Assembly (NCBI GenBank): GCA_019234295.1
Contig: JAFALK010000034.1
Coordinates: 50,880-114,879 of the forward strand
Source of the DNA: Roseateles sp.
GTDB lineage: Bacteria > Pseudomonadota > Gammaproteobacteria > Burkholderiales > Burkholderiaceae_C
Length of the DNA stretch: 64,000 nt
Direction: 5' to 3'
Made by a program: the position numbers and the translations under genes. The notes under the pieces were generated by a model that ran no database searches, had not been told where the DNA came from, and was given only the letters and a program-made list of their open reading frames with translations. This document shows, in pieces, positions 43,879 through 52,649 of the stretch. The first letter of the stretch is position 1. Each line of letters opens with the position of its first letter.

Positions 43879-45300
43879 TCAGCGAAGTGCGAGGGACGCA
43901 CCCTTCCAGGCCGGATCGGACCAGCGCTGGAAGGCGCCCAGTTGGCTGATATCGGGTGCCTGGCGCTGAGGGGTGAGCGTGCCCAGATCCAGCACTGCGA
44001 AGCGGCGGCTGGCGTAGCGGCCTTCGGCGCGCGACTCCTGCGCCACCAGCAGCTGCTTGCCGCCGGGCACCCAGCCGGCGAACTCCACATAGCCCAGACC
44101 CGGCGCGGCGGCCGCGGGCGGCAGGACTTGCAGTGTCCACTCGCCACCGGCCTTGGCCAGCACCCACAGCTCGCGCCAGCCGTCCAGGGTTTGCACGGCC
44201 AGGGCCAGTGCATTGCCCTCGCGGCTCAGCGAGGCCGAAGCGAGCGAGATGCGGCCGAAGCTGCAGCGGCCCAGGCCCTGTCCCTTCGGATCGGTCAGCG
44301 TCAGGCAGCGCTCGCCAGGCGTCGCCCCATCTTTCAGCGTCAGCTTGAGGCTGCCCAGCGAGCGTTCATCGGCCGCGGGCTGCGCCGTCCAGCGCACCGC
44401 GTTCACGCGCATGGCAGTGTCGTTGTAGTCAGGCATGTCGTCCTCGGCGATCTCGGCCGGCTCGAGTTGCGCGAAGTCGGCCAGCGCGGCCTTGGCCAGC
44501 TCGGCGTCGCCTCGCGCGAAGGCGCGGCTCGCAGCCACCGCAGCGCGGCGCATCAGCACGCGGTTCTTCTCGAAGGCAGACAGGCCTTGAAGCGGCGCGT
44601 GGGCCAGCACCTCGGCGCGCCAGTCATCCAGCGAACGCGCCTCCTGCGGCGTGGCGGTGCTGCTGCGGCATTCGGGCCGGGTCAGCGCCAGGGCGGCGCG
44701 AGCCCGCATCGTGGGTGCGCCGGGCAGGCTCAGCACCCGGCGAAAGGCGTCGCCGTCGTAGCACAGGCGCACGCTGCCATCGGCCTGGGCATAACTGTCG
44801 AATCGCAGGCCATAGCGACTCGCAAGGTCGAGCAGACCGGCGCGGCGCGGCGTGGTGTTGGCGGCGATGCGCTGGCCCAGCGTGCCGAGCGCGTCCAGCA
44901 CTTCAGCCCCAGGCTCGGCGGCCAGCTCGCTGCGAGGGGCCGCCTGGATGTAGGCCGCAGCGAGCGCCAGGCCCAGGCCCTCGCCGCCGTCCTGCGGCAG
45001 GGTCAGGCGCAGCTGCGCGAGCAAGGTGGGCGCGTCGGTGGCGAGCGGTGTGGCCTGGCTCTTGCGGACGTAGCCGCCGCGCTCGCGGCGATAGTCCCAG
45101 ACCTGGTAATAGTCCAGCCGCTCGTCGCGGATCTCCAATACGTCGCCGCGCTGGAGCTGGGCCTGCTGCGGGGCGCTGTCGCGGGCGCCGGCGCGCATGC
45201 TTGCGCCTTCCTGCAGGACCAGCGCGGTCGGGGCTGCATGGGCGGTCTGCACGGCCGTGGCGATCACGGCAACGGCGAGGATGGCTGTATAGCGCTTCAT
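43879..45300 (-). CDS. Secreted hypothetical protein with SH3-like N-terminal domain
   Basis: A 473-residue protein with a signal peptide (MKRYTAILAVAVIATAVQTAHA). Residues 25-85 resemble a bacterial SH3 domain (LVLQEGASMRAGARDSAPQQAQLQRGDVLEIRD...GGYVRKS), usually a cell-wall binding module. The central part is helical; the C-terminal half may be a beta-rich domain (LTLTDPKGQGLGRCSF, LALAVQTLDGWRELWVLAK). I recognise no enzyme motif. It starts three bases after the SPFH gene, so the two are co-translated or at least cotranscribed. Confidence 0.75.
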   Translation of the reverse strand: MKRYTAILAVAVIATAVQTAHAAPTALVLQEGASMRAGARDSAPQQAQLQRGDVLEIRDERLDYYQVWDYRRERGGYVRKSQATPLATDAPTLLAQLRLTLPQDGGEGLGLALAAAYIQAAPRSELAAEPGAEVLDALGTLGQRIAANTTPRRAGLLDLASRYGLRFDSYAQADGSVRLCYDGDAFRRVLSLPGAPTMRARAALALTRPECRSSTATPQEARSLDDWRAEVLAHAPLQGLSAFEKNRVLMRRAAVAASRAFARGDAELAKAALADFAQLEPAEIAEDDMPDYNDTAMRVNAVRWTAQPAADERSLGSLKLTLKDGATPGERCLTLTDPKGQGLGRCSFGRISLASASLSREGNALALAVQTLDGWRELWVLAKAGGEWTLQVLPPAAAAPGLGYVEFAGWVPGGKQLLVAQESRAEGRYASRRFAVLDLGTLTPQRQAPDISQLGAFQRWSDPAWKGASLALR

Positions 45301-45303
45301 GGC

Positions 45304-46536
45304 TTACTCCGATTGCTGGTTCTGCGCTTCCGGCTTCGGCGCCGCGGCTTGCGCAACGGCAGCATTGCCGAGCAGGCCCGACCCAATGAAGGCCCCGCTG
45401 ACCGAGGGAGGCGCGATGATGACCTGTACCTTGTCGCTGAGCTTGTCGGCCAGGGTCTTCTGCACGAGCAGCGGATGCTGGGTCAGCAGCACGCCCTCGC
45501 GGGCCATACGCTCAGCATCGGCCTTGCCCACCTGAGTCAGGCGGTAGACCTCGGCATCGGCCAGCTTGTTGCGCGCATCGGCTTCCGACTGGGCCTCGAT
45601 CGCGCGCGCTTTGGCATTGCCCTCGGCCAGCTTGATGCGCTGGGCGTTGGCGGCCTCGGCCTCGAGCGCGCGCTGCTCGATCTGCTTCTGGCGCAGCGGC
45701 AGCACATGCTTCATGGCCTCCTCCTGCGCTCGCGCGGCGATGATCTGCTCGCGCTCGGCGGCCTCGGCCTGGACCTCGCGGCGTGCCTTGTCGGCCTGCG
45801 CCTCGAGCTCGTTTTGCTTGACCTGCTTGGCCTTGAGCTCCAGGGTGAACTGCATCTTCTCGCTGGCCAGACCCTCGGCCAGCAGGCCGTCCATGCCGCG
45901 GCGGTAGTCGGCCGGCAGGTCCACATGGCCGACCTGCAGGCTGCGCAGCTCGATACCCTGGCGGCCCAGGCGCTCTCGCAGCGCTTGGGAGACCTGCTGC
46001 TCGATCTCCGTGCGCTTGGCCGAGAAGATCTCGCGCACCGTGTGCTGGGAGATGACCGGGTAGATGCTGGCCTGCAGGGCCGGCGCGATCAGATCTTGCT
46101 CGATGTTCTCGGGCAGGCTGCTGGCCAGGGCTGGCAGGCGCTTGTCGTCCACGCGCCAGGCCAGGGTCAGGTCCAGGCCCAGGGAAAGGCCTTCGAGCGA
46201 CTGCAGAGCGCCCGAGCCCTCAGCGCGGGCCAGGCTGGTGGCGTGGTAGACGCGGTCTTGCGTGGGCAGGCTGCGCACCTCGTGCACGCCGGGCAGCATG
46301 AGCAGGCGGCCCTCGCGCTCGAGGCTGGCGTGGCCGGTGAACAGATTCGTTCGCACCGCCACCTCCCCGCGTGGCACCGTGTAAAAAGGGGGATGGCGGA
46401 CCAGCCCATAGACGGCGCCCGCGGCCACGGCCAGCAGGGCCAGGCGCGGCAGGCCGCGGCCGACACGTTGCCCTAGCGCAGGCAGGCCGGCGCCGATGCG
46501 GGACGGGATGTTGCGGATCGAGTTGGGGATGTTCAT
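45304..46536 (-). CDS. SPFH/band 7 (prohibitin-like) membrane protein
   Basis: A 410-residue protein from ATG 46536, six bases after GGAGG. It has one N-terminal membrane helix (LALLAVAAGAVYGLV), then the SPFH domain (RGEVAVRTNLFTG, LTLAWRVDD, TVREIFSAKRTEIEQQV, ELRSLQVGHVDLPADY), and a long Ala/Glu-rich coiled coil (ELEAQADKARREVQAEAAEREQIIA) with a Gln/Pro-rich tail. Such proteins form large membrane-associated rings and scaffold proteases or other complexes. The usual partner NfeD-like protein is absent. It is divergent from a two-component system. Confidence 0.92.
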   Translation of the reverse strand: MNIPNSIRNIPSRIGAGLPALGQRVGRGLPRLALLAVAAGAVYGLVRHPPFYTVPRGEVAVRTNLFTGHASLEREGRLLMLPGVHEVRSLPTQDRVYHATSLARAEGSGALQSLEGLSLGLDLTLAWRVDDKRLPALASSLPENIEQDLIAPALQASIYPVISQHTVREIFSAKRTEIEQQVSQALRERLGRQGIELRSLQVGHVDLPADYRRGMDGLLAEGLASEKMQFTLELKAKQVKQNELEAQADKARREVQAEAAEREQIIAARAQEEAMKHVLPLRQKQIEQRALEAEAANAQRIKLAEGNAKARAIEAQSEADARNKLADAEVYRLTQVGKADAERMAREGVLLTQHPLLVQKTLADKLSDKVQVIIAPPSVSGAFIGSGLLGNAAVAQAAAPKPEAQNQQSE

Positions 46537-46675
46537 GAGAGCCTCCGGGGTTAAGGTGGACTCATGATTCCGCCCCGTGGCGCGAGCGCTCAATGCCGGC
46601 GCCGAGCGAATCGCTTCCGAGGTGCGGAAGAAAGCTTCCGAGGCGCAGGGCCCGGCCCAACCAATAATGCCCGCC

Positions 46676-47365
46676 ATGCCTCGCATCGCCATCATCGAAG
46701 ACGACCGCCCCACCAGCGAGCAGCTCGCCGGCTGGGTCCGCGCCGCACGACCGGAGCTGCAGATCGACCAATGGTTCGACCGCGACTCGGCCGAGGCCGC
46801 CCTGGAACGCGAACGCTACGAGCTCGTGCTGCTGGACATCGAGCTCGGCCACGAGCGCCATGCCGGGGTGGCCCTGATCAACGCCATCAACAAACGCCAC
46901 GCGGGCACGCCCGTGCTCGTGGTCTCGGCCATGCCAGCCGCGATCTACCGCTCGATCATGAAGGCGCTGGACGCCTGGGACTACCTGCAAAAGACGGCCT
47001 TCAGCGAGGCCGAGTTCATCGAGACCTTTCTGGACATGCTGCGCACAGCCCGCTCGCGCCAGGGCAGCGCCCCGGCGGAGGCGGCACAGGACCTGCATCT
47101 CGACCCGCTGTGGCAGCGCTCGGCCGTCTGGCGCGGCCAGCGCATCAACCTGCCGCTGACGGCCCAGCGCATTCTCGCAACGCTCTACCAAAAGCGCGGC
47201 CAGGTCGTGGCCTACGAGGAGCTGTTCGAGGTGGTCAAGAGTGGCCGCAGCAAGGACAACGTGCGCAAGCATGTGGCGGCCATTCGCGAGGCGCTGCGCG
47301 ATGCGGACCCGGAGTTCGACGCCATCGAGAACGTCCCCATGCGAGGCTTTCGTTGGACACGGTGA
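46676..47365 (+). CDS. Response regulator with winged-helix output
   Basis: A 229-residue protein from ATG 46676. The receiver domain begins RIAIIEDDRPTSEQL with phospho-acceptor Asp in VLLDIELG (near residue 54), Thr/Ser in VVSAMPAA and Lys in YLQKTAF. The C-terminal half is an OmpR-like DNA-binding domain (LTAQRILATLYQKRGQVVAYEELF...NVRKHVAAIREAL). It overlaps the GTG start of the sensor kinase by four bases. In the opposite direction lies the SPFH gene, a candidate target. Confidence 0.92.
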   Translation: MPRIAIIEDDRPTSEQLAGWVRAARPELQIDQWFDRDSAEAALERERYELVLLDIELGHERHAGVALINAINKRHAGTPVLVVSAMPAAIYRSIMKALDAWDYLQKTAFSEAEFIETFLDMLRTARSRQGSAPAEAAQDLHLDPLWQRSAVWRGQRINLPLTAQRILATLYQKRGQVVAYEELFEVVKSGRSKDNVRKHVAAIREALRDADPEFDAIENVPMRGFRWTR

Positions 47366-49398
47366 CCGAGCTGCGCCTCGGCCTCGCCGCGTGGCGCAAC
47401 CGCCTGCTGGTCCACGCCGTCTTCCTACTCCTGGCCCTGGCCACGCTGGCCCTGGCCATCACCCTGCTGCGCGAGGAGAAGGAGCGCGCCTACCAGCGCT
47501 ATGCCCAGGGCTTTGCGCAGTCGCTGTCCACTCTGGCGGCCAAGCTGCGCCATCCCACGGGCCAGTTGGCCCTGCTCAACCCCGAGGCGGGCAGCGGCCC
47601 GCTGCTGCTGCCTTTCTCTGCCATCGACTTCGACGACCCGAGCAAGACGCGCAGCGCGGTTGAGATGTCGGGCTGCGCACGCCAGTACGCCGACGGCACG
47701 AGCCTGTGCCTGGCGGTGGGCAGCAATGCCTATGCAGGCGGCTTCGTCTACGCGGTGGGCAGCCTCGATGCGCCGCCGCTGGTCGAGCGCGAGCGCGGCC
47801 AGCTTGAGCTCGGCGGCGTGCACAGACTGCGCGTGAGTCTGCACTACCGCGGCCAGGGGCAAACCTGGATCGCGCCCTTCGAGGCCATGGCACCCGGCAG
47901 TTGGCAGCAGCGCGGCCGCCTCACTGGCTTTGAGAACGTGGGCGGCGACGTGCTGCCTCGCCACGCCTTGCCCGACCGCGACTTCCGCGGCTGGATCTGG
48001 CGCGAAGGCCCTTGCGTGCACGAAGGTGGCGATGAAGCGGCCTGCGCGCGGCGCAGCTTCTTCTCGCTGCGCCTGCCCGTGGCCGCGCTGCGTGATGCGC
48101 TGACGAATCAGTACAAGCTCGTCTGGCCGCCCCGCGATCTCTCGCAGATGGCCTTGCGCATCGAGCTGCTCGCGCCACAGGGACCACCGCTCTTCGATAG
48201 CGCCACTGAGGCCCACCTGCCGCCGAGCCTCATGAGCCTCGAGGACGACCTACAGCCGGGCGAGGTGCTGACGATCAGCCTGGGCGGCAAAGCGGTCGCG
48301 CGTCTGAGCGGCAAGGCACAACTGGACGAAGCACCCTCGCCCTGGCTCACGCGCCTGATCCGGCGCCTGCCGCTCAAGGAGTCCGAGCCCACCCTGCTCG
48401 CGCGCGAGACCGTGGCCACGCCGCTGGGACGCTATGAGCTGAGCCTGAGCGGCGACATCAAGAGCGTGGACCGGGCCTTGAGCGCGGGGGCCGCGCGCGT
48501 GTCCTGGCTCGTCGGCGGCATGCTGCTGGCCATCTTGCTGGCCTGGCTCGTCATCGCGCTGGGCCTGATGCGGCGCGTCGCGCGCCTCACGCGCCGCGCG
48601 GCGGCGGTGTCGTACAACATGCAACCCGCGCGCATCGACGAGCGCATCGGCAACCTCGATGTCACCGATCTGCGCGGCACGGACGAGCTGGGCATCCTGG
48701 CCGGCACACTGGCCGACCTGCTGGCCCGCGCCAAGCTGGCGCTGCGCCGCGAGCAGCTTCGGGCCGAGCACGAGCGTGACATGTGGCATGCCGTGGGGCA
48801 CGAGATCATGTCGCCGCTGCAATCGCTGCTGGCCCTGCACGCCGACGAATCCGATGAGAACCGGCGTTATCTGCTGCGCATGCAGCAGGCCGTGCGCGTA
48901 CTCTATGGCACGGCCAGCCCCAGTGAGGCCCTGGCCGCCGCGCCGCTGCAGGCCCAGCCCATGGACCTGGCTTTCTTCGCCGCCCAGCTGGCGGGCAACG
49001 CCCATTACGCGGGCATCGCCAAGGTGCTGCTGGAGCCGTGGAACGAGGGAGCGCTGATGGTCAACGCCGACGAGTATTCGCTCGAGGACGCGCTCGCCCA
49101 CATCCTGCGCAATGCCGACCGCCACCGCGAGCCCGGCAGCACAATCACGCTGCGCCTCACGCGCGACGCCGCCAATGCCGAGCTGCGCATCCACAACCGC
49201 GGGCCCGCCATCCCGGCCGCCATGCTGGAGCGCGTCTTCGAATACGGCGTGTCCACCGCCGAGGCCGCCGAGGGCCAGGGCCGCGGCCAGGGCCTCTTCG
49301 TGGCGCGGAGCTACCTGGCCAAAATGGACGGGCGCATCGAGGCCGTGAACGAAGACGGCGGCGTGAGCTTTGTGATCTCGCTGCCGCTGCAGCCCTGA
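47362..49398 (+). CDS. Sensor histidine kinase
   Basis: A 678-residue protein from GTG 47362, overlapping the regulator's stop (GTGA). Two membrane helices (VHAVFLLLALATLALAITLL near residue 20, and WLVGGMLLAILLAWLVIALGL near 390) bracket a large periplasmic sensor of no recognised fold. A HAMP-like linker, the phospho-acceptor H-box (HAVGHEIMSPLQSLL) and an ATPase domain with N-box ILRNADRH and G-box GQGRGQGLFVARSYL follow. The signal is unknown. Confidence 0.92.
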   Translation: MTELRLGLAAWRNRLLVHAVFLLLALATLALAITLLREEKERAYQRYAQGFAQSLSTLAAKLRHPTGQLALLNPEAGSGPLLLPFSAIDFDDPSKTRSAVEMSGCARQYADGTSLCLAVGSNAYAGGFVYAVGSLDAPPLVERERGQLELGGVHRLRVSLHYRGQGQTWIAPFEAMAPGSWQQRGRLTGFENVGGDVLPRHALPDRDFRGWIWREGPCVHEGGDEAACARRSFFSLRLPVAALRDALTNQYKLVWPPRDLSQMALRIELLAPQGPPLFDSATEAHLPPSLMSLEDDLQPGEVLTISLGGKAVARLSGKAQLDEAPSPWLTRLIRRLPLKESEPTLLARETVATPLGRYELSLSGDIKSVDRALSAGAARVSWLVGGMLLAILLAWLVIALGLMRRVARLTRRAAAVSYNMQPARIDERIGNLDVTDLRGTDELGILAGTLADLLARAKLALRREQLRAEHERDMWHAVGHEIMSPLQSLLALHADESDENRRYLLRMQQAVRVLYGTASPSEALAAAPLQAQPMDLAFFAAQLAGNAHYAGIAKVLLEPWNEGALMVNADEYSLEDALAHILRNADRHREPGSTITLRLTRDAANAELRIHNRGPAIPAAMLERVFEYGVSTAEAAEGQGRGQGLFVARSYLAKMDGRIEAVNEDGGVSFVISLPLQP

Positions 49399-49404
49399 GG
49401 GTCC

Positions 49405-51018
49405 TCAAGAGTGCGGCGTCAGCCGCAAGTCCTGAAAGTCGAAGCTGAAGTCGGTCAGCGGAGAGACCTTGTCCATGCGCACCTCGCGGATCTTGCCGTC
49501 GGCGTCGAAGGTGAAGCTGACAAAGGCATCTGCGTTCAGCTTGCGATGGCGCCAGCGCACGATGAAGGTGTCGTGCTGCCAATGCTCGAGGTCGCCGAGC
49601 AGCTCGGCCGTCTTGCTGAACTGCATCTCCAGGCCATGCGCGCCCTGGCGGATCATGACGTCGCCGTACCAGGGATCGCTGTAGGTGCCGGCGTATTTCT
49701 CCAGCGGCAGCGAGGGCTTGCTGTCGGCCGCGCGCGCCGCCACGTGCTTGCTCCAGCTCTGCTCGGCATCGCCCTGCGACTTGGCGGTGGCGGCCGTGTA
49801 GGCGGCGAGCCAGTCGTGGTCGCCGCGCCCCAGCAGCATGTCCAGCGCCTCGTAGGTTATGGCGTTGTAGGCTGCCGAGCTTTCCGCTCCCGTCAGCACG
49901 ACCACGCCAAGTTTGCGGTCCGGCAGCAGAGTCAGGCGCGAGACTTGGCCCGGCCAGCCGCCCGTGTGCCAGGCCATGCGCTCGCCCGCGTAGTCGGACA
50001 GCACCCAGCCTTCGCCGTAGCCCGAGAAGTTGGGCATGGCCGGCGCCAGTTCTGGCACCGCAGGCTTGTTCACCGGGATGGGCGTGAGCATGGTCCACAT
50101 CTCGCGCTGCCGGTCTTCGCCGAAGAGGCGCTTGGCCGATTCTCCGCTGCCCGAGATCACGCCGTGTGCGAGCTGCAGCTCCATCCAGCGTGCCATGTCG
50201 TGGGCGCTGGCATAGATGCCGCCGGCGCCCGAGACATTGTCCCAACTCACCGTCTCCACCGGGAGCAGCTCCTTGCGGTCGAACTTCTCATGGCCTGTGG
50301 CGACGTTGTCGCCCGGCTTCAGCTCGATGCTGTTGTAGCGCGTCTCCGTCATGCCCAGCGGATCGAAGATGCGCGACTGCAGAAACTGCCGGTAGCTCAT
50401 GCCGCTGGCCTGCTCGATGACGAGCTGGGCCACGCCGAAGAGGATGTTGTCGTAGGCATAGCGCTCTCGGAAGCCTCCGCTCAGTGGCACGTCCTTGAGC
50501 CGCTCGGCCACCTCGCGCGTGCTGTAGCTCGAGGGCGGCCAGTAAAGCAGGTCGCCCGCGCCCAGACCCAGGCCGCTGCGGTGCGCGAGCAGGTCGCGGA
50601 TGCGCATCTCGCGCGTCACGTAGGCATCGCTCATGCGGAACCAGGGCAGGTGGTCGATCACGCGGTCCGTGGTCTTGAGCTTGCCGTCTTCCTGCAGCAT
50701 GTTCAGCGCGGCGGCGGTGAAGGCCTTGGTGTTCGATGCGATGGCGAACATGGTGTGGGCATCGACCTTCTCGGCCTTGCCCAGCTCACGCAGGCCGTAG
50801 CCGCGCTGCATCAGCAGCTTGCCGTCCTCAACGATGGCCACCGACAGGCCCGGCACCTCAAAACGCTGGCGCACGGCCTCGACGAAGGCGTCGAAGCGCG
50901 CCAGGCGTGCGGCGTCGGGCACTTTCACGGCAGCAGGCTGGGGCTGAGCCAGGACGCCACTTGGCGTGACGCCGCCAAGCGCGATGGCCAGCGCAAGAAC
51001 GAGATGGGGGGCGCGCAT
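49405..51018 (-). CDS. Secreted serine hydrolase (class C beta-lactamase-like / DUF3471)
   Basis: A 537-residue protein with a signal peptide ending in GVLAQ. The penicillin-binding fold is recognised by the SxxK motif in ASNTKAF (near residue 95), the YxN motif in YAYDN (near 190) and HTGG in place of KTG (near 338). The C-terminal 110 residues form a beta-barrel-like DUF3471 domain. Members include esterases, D-aminopeptidases and cell-wall peptidases; beta-lactamase activity is unlikely to be the main role. It is convergent with the histidine kinase, six bases apart. Confidence 0.87.
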   Translation of the reverse strand: MRAPHLVLALAIALGGVTPSGVLAQPQPAAVKVPDAARLARFDAFVEAVRQRFEVPGLSVAIVEDGKLLMQRGYGLRELGKAEKVDAHTMFAIASNTKAFTAAALNMLQEDGKLKTTDRVIDHLPWFRMSDAYVTREMRIRDLLAHRSGLGLGAGDLLYWPPSSYSTREVAERLKDVPLSGGFRERYAYDNILFGVAQLVIEQASGMSYRQFLQSRIFDPLGMTETRYNSIELKPGDNVATGHEKFDRKELLPVETVSWDNVSGAGGIYASAHDMARWMELQLAHGVISGSGESAKRLFGEDRQREMWTMLTPIPVNKPAVPELAPAMPNFSGYGEGWVLSDYAGERMAWHTGGWPGQVSRLTLLPDRKLGVVVLTGAESSAAYNAITYEALDMLLGRGDHDWLAAYTAATAKSQGDAEQSWSKHVAARAADSKPSLPLEKYAGTYSDPWYGDVMIRQGAHGLEMQFSKTAELLGDLEHWQHDTFIVRWRHRKLNADAFVSFTFDADGKIREVRMDKVSPLTDFSFDFQDLRLTPHS

Positions 51019-51074
51019 ACCGGCTCTCCGAAAAAAAGCGTGAGTATGGACCCGGAGCGACCGCGCGGCCGGGC

Positions 51075-52040
51075 TCAGTCTTCCTTCATCTGCGCTGCCT
51101 TCGCGATGGAGCCGAGCCGAGCCCTCTCGGCGGCGAGGAACTTGCGGAAATCCTCGCGGCTGCCGCCCGTCGGATCAATGGCCAGCGGGATCAGGCGCCC
51201 GCGCAGCTCGATGGATTTCAGCGCCTGGTTCACGGCGGCGTTGAGCTTGTCGAGGATGGGCTCGGGCGTGCCCTTGGGCGCGAAGATGCCGCTCCAGTGG
51301 CCGATGACGATGTCCGCAAAGCCCTGCTCCTGCGCCGTGGGCAGGTCAGGCAGTGCGGCGATGCGCCGGCTCCAGGTCGAGGCGATCGGCTTGAGCCGGC
51401 CGGCCTTGATCTGCGGGAGCACGACGGGGCTGCCCTCCGAGGTGGCGTCCACCTGCCGGCCCACCACCGCGCCCATGCCTTCGGAGCCGCTCTTGTAGGG
51501 AATGATCTGCATCTTCGCGCCGGCGCGCAGCTTGAGCATCTCGGCCACGAAATGCGGCGTGCTGCCGGTGCCAGCCGTGGCGAAGTTCAGGCCCTCGCCC
51601 TTCTTCGAGGCCGCGATCAGGCCCTTGAGGTCCTTGATCGGCGAGTCCGCAGGCACGACGATCACCGAGGGGCTCACGGCCATCATGACCACGGGCACCA
51701 GATCGGTCTCCTTGTAGGACATGTGCGAGCGGATCATGAAGTTCGTCATCACGCCGGCGGCCGGCGCGAGAAAGGTGTAGCCATCGGGCGCCGACTTGGC
51801 CACGAATTCAGCGCCCAGCGCCGAGCCCGCACCGGGCTTGTTCTCGATGACGATGGTCTGGCCCAGCACCTTGCTCGTGGCCTCGGCCACCGCACGCGCC
51901 ACGATGTCGTTGGAGCCGCCGGGGCCGAAGGGCACGATAAAACGAATGGGCTTGGTGGGCCAGGCGTCTTCAGCGTGTGCCGTGGCGGCGATGGCCGCCA
52001 GCACGGCAAGAGCGAGTCGGGCGAGGGTCCTGCGGGTCAT
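51075..52040 (-). CDS. Bug-family periplasmic solute-binding protein (TctC-like)
   Basis: A 321-residue protein with a signal peptide (LARLALAVLAAIAATAHA) and the family signature WPTKPIRFIVPFGPGGSNDIVARAVA, followed by VIENKPGAGSALGAEFVAKSAPDGYTFL. Bug proteins bind carboxylates or other small acids and are very abundant in Burkholderiales. No tctA/tctB transport genes are adjacent, as is common for this family. It lies between the Lrp gene and the serine hydrolase on the same strand. Confidence 0.93.
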   Translation of the reverse strand: MTRRTLARLALAVLAAIAATAHAEDAWPTKPIRFIVPFGPGGSNDIVARAVAEATSKVLGQTIVIENKPGAGSALGAEFVAKSAPDGYTFLAPAAGVMTNFMIRSHMSYKETDLVPVVMMAVSPSVIVVPADSPIKDLKGLIAASKKGEGLNFATAGTGSTPHFVAEMLKLRAGAKMQIIPYKSGSEGMGAVVGRQVDATSEGSPVVLPQIKAGRLKPIASTWSRRIAALPDLPTAQEQGFADIVIGHWSGIFAPKGTPEPILDKLNAAVNQALKSIELRGRLIPLAIDPTGGSREDFRKFLAAERARLGSIAKAAQMKED

Positions 52041-52092
52041 GAAAGGCTCCAGTCATCGGTGAACGGCTGGATGCTAGAGCCTCTCGGTAGGT

Positions 52093-52560
52093 TCACAGGG
52101 CAAGATGCCCACTCTTGAGGCGCCGCAACACGAAGCTGGACTTGCTGTGCCGAATGCCAGGGATCTTGTAAAGCTGCTCGCGCAGCAGGCGCTCGTAGTC
52201 GCGCGTGCCCTTGACGGCGATGCGCAGCACATAGTCGTAGTCACCCGAGACGAGGTAGGCCTCGAGCACCTCGGGAATCGCTTCGAGCTGGCGGCCGAAA
52301 GCTTCTAGCGCGTCTTCGGAATGCGAGTCCAGCGTCAGCTGCACGATGAGCTGGTCGGGCACGCCCGCGAGCTCGGCGTTTACCTCGATCGTGTAGCCCT
52401 CGATGACGCCAGCCTCCTCCATGCGCTTGATTCGCGCCCAGCACGGCGAACTGCTCAGGCCCACCTCGGCACTGAGCTCTTGCAAGCTGGCGCGCGCGTT
52501 GCGCTGCAAAGCGCGCAGGAGGGCCAGGTCGTAGCGGTCGAGCTTGATTTCCTTGTCCAT
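52093..52560 (-). CDS. Lrp/AsnC-family transcriptional regulator
   Basis: A 155-residue protein from ATG 52560. It has an N-terminal helix-turn-helix (LDRYDLALLRALQRNARASLQELSAEVGLSSSPCWARIKRMEEAGVI) and a C-terminal RAM domain (VQLTLDSHSEDALEAFGRQL, LVSGDYDYVLRI). The C-terminus ends in SSFVLRRLKSG. It is divergent from an acetolactate synthase gene with a palindromic operator-like sequence between them, so it probably controls that gene in response to an amino acid. Confidence 0.94.
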   Translation of the reverse strand: MDKEIKLDRYDLALLRALQRNARASLQELSAEVGLSSSPCWARIKRMEEAGVIEGYTIEVNAELAGVPDQLIVQLTLDSHSEDALEAFGRQLEAIPEVLEAYLVSGDYDYVLRIAVKGTRDYERLLREQLYKIPGIRHSKSSFVLRRLKSGHLAL

Positions 52561-52586
52561 GAACCATCGGCAGTAATATTTGCCAT

Positions 52587-52600
52587 AACTATTCATAGTT
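52587..52600. promoter_or_regulatory. Palindrome between lrp-like gene and acetolactate synthase
   Basis: AACTATTCATAGTT is a perfect 6-2-6 inverted repeat in the AT-rich 89-bp divergent region, 27 bases before the regulator start and 50 before the synthase start. Lrp/AsnC proteins bind such AT-rich palindromes, so this is a likely operator. Confidence 0.55.
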
Positions 52601-52649
52601 TCAGCAAACAAAGCAAACATTTCTGCAGGGACCGACAGACACTGGCCGG

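Noticed and set aside
40565..43969. Plus-strand frame of 1134 codons
   Set aside because: It lies antisense to the patatin and TonB receptor genes and has no recognisable domain.
43843..46476. Plus-strand frame of 877 codons
   Set aside because: It is antisense to the SH3-like and SPFH genes, whose motifs are clear.
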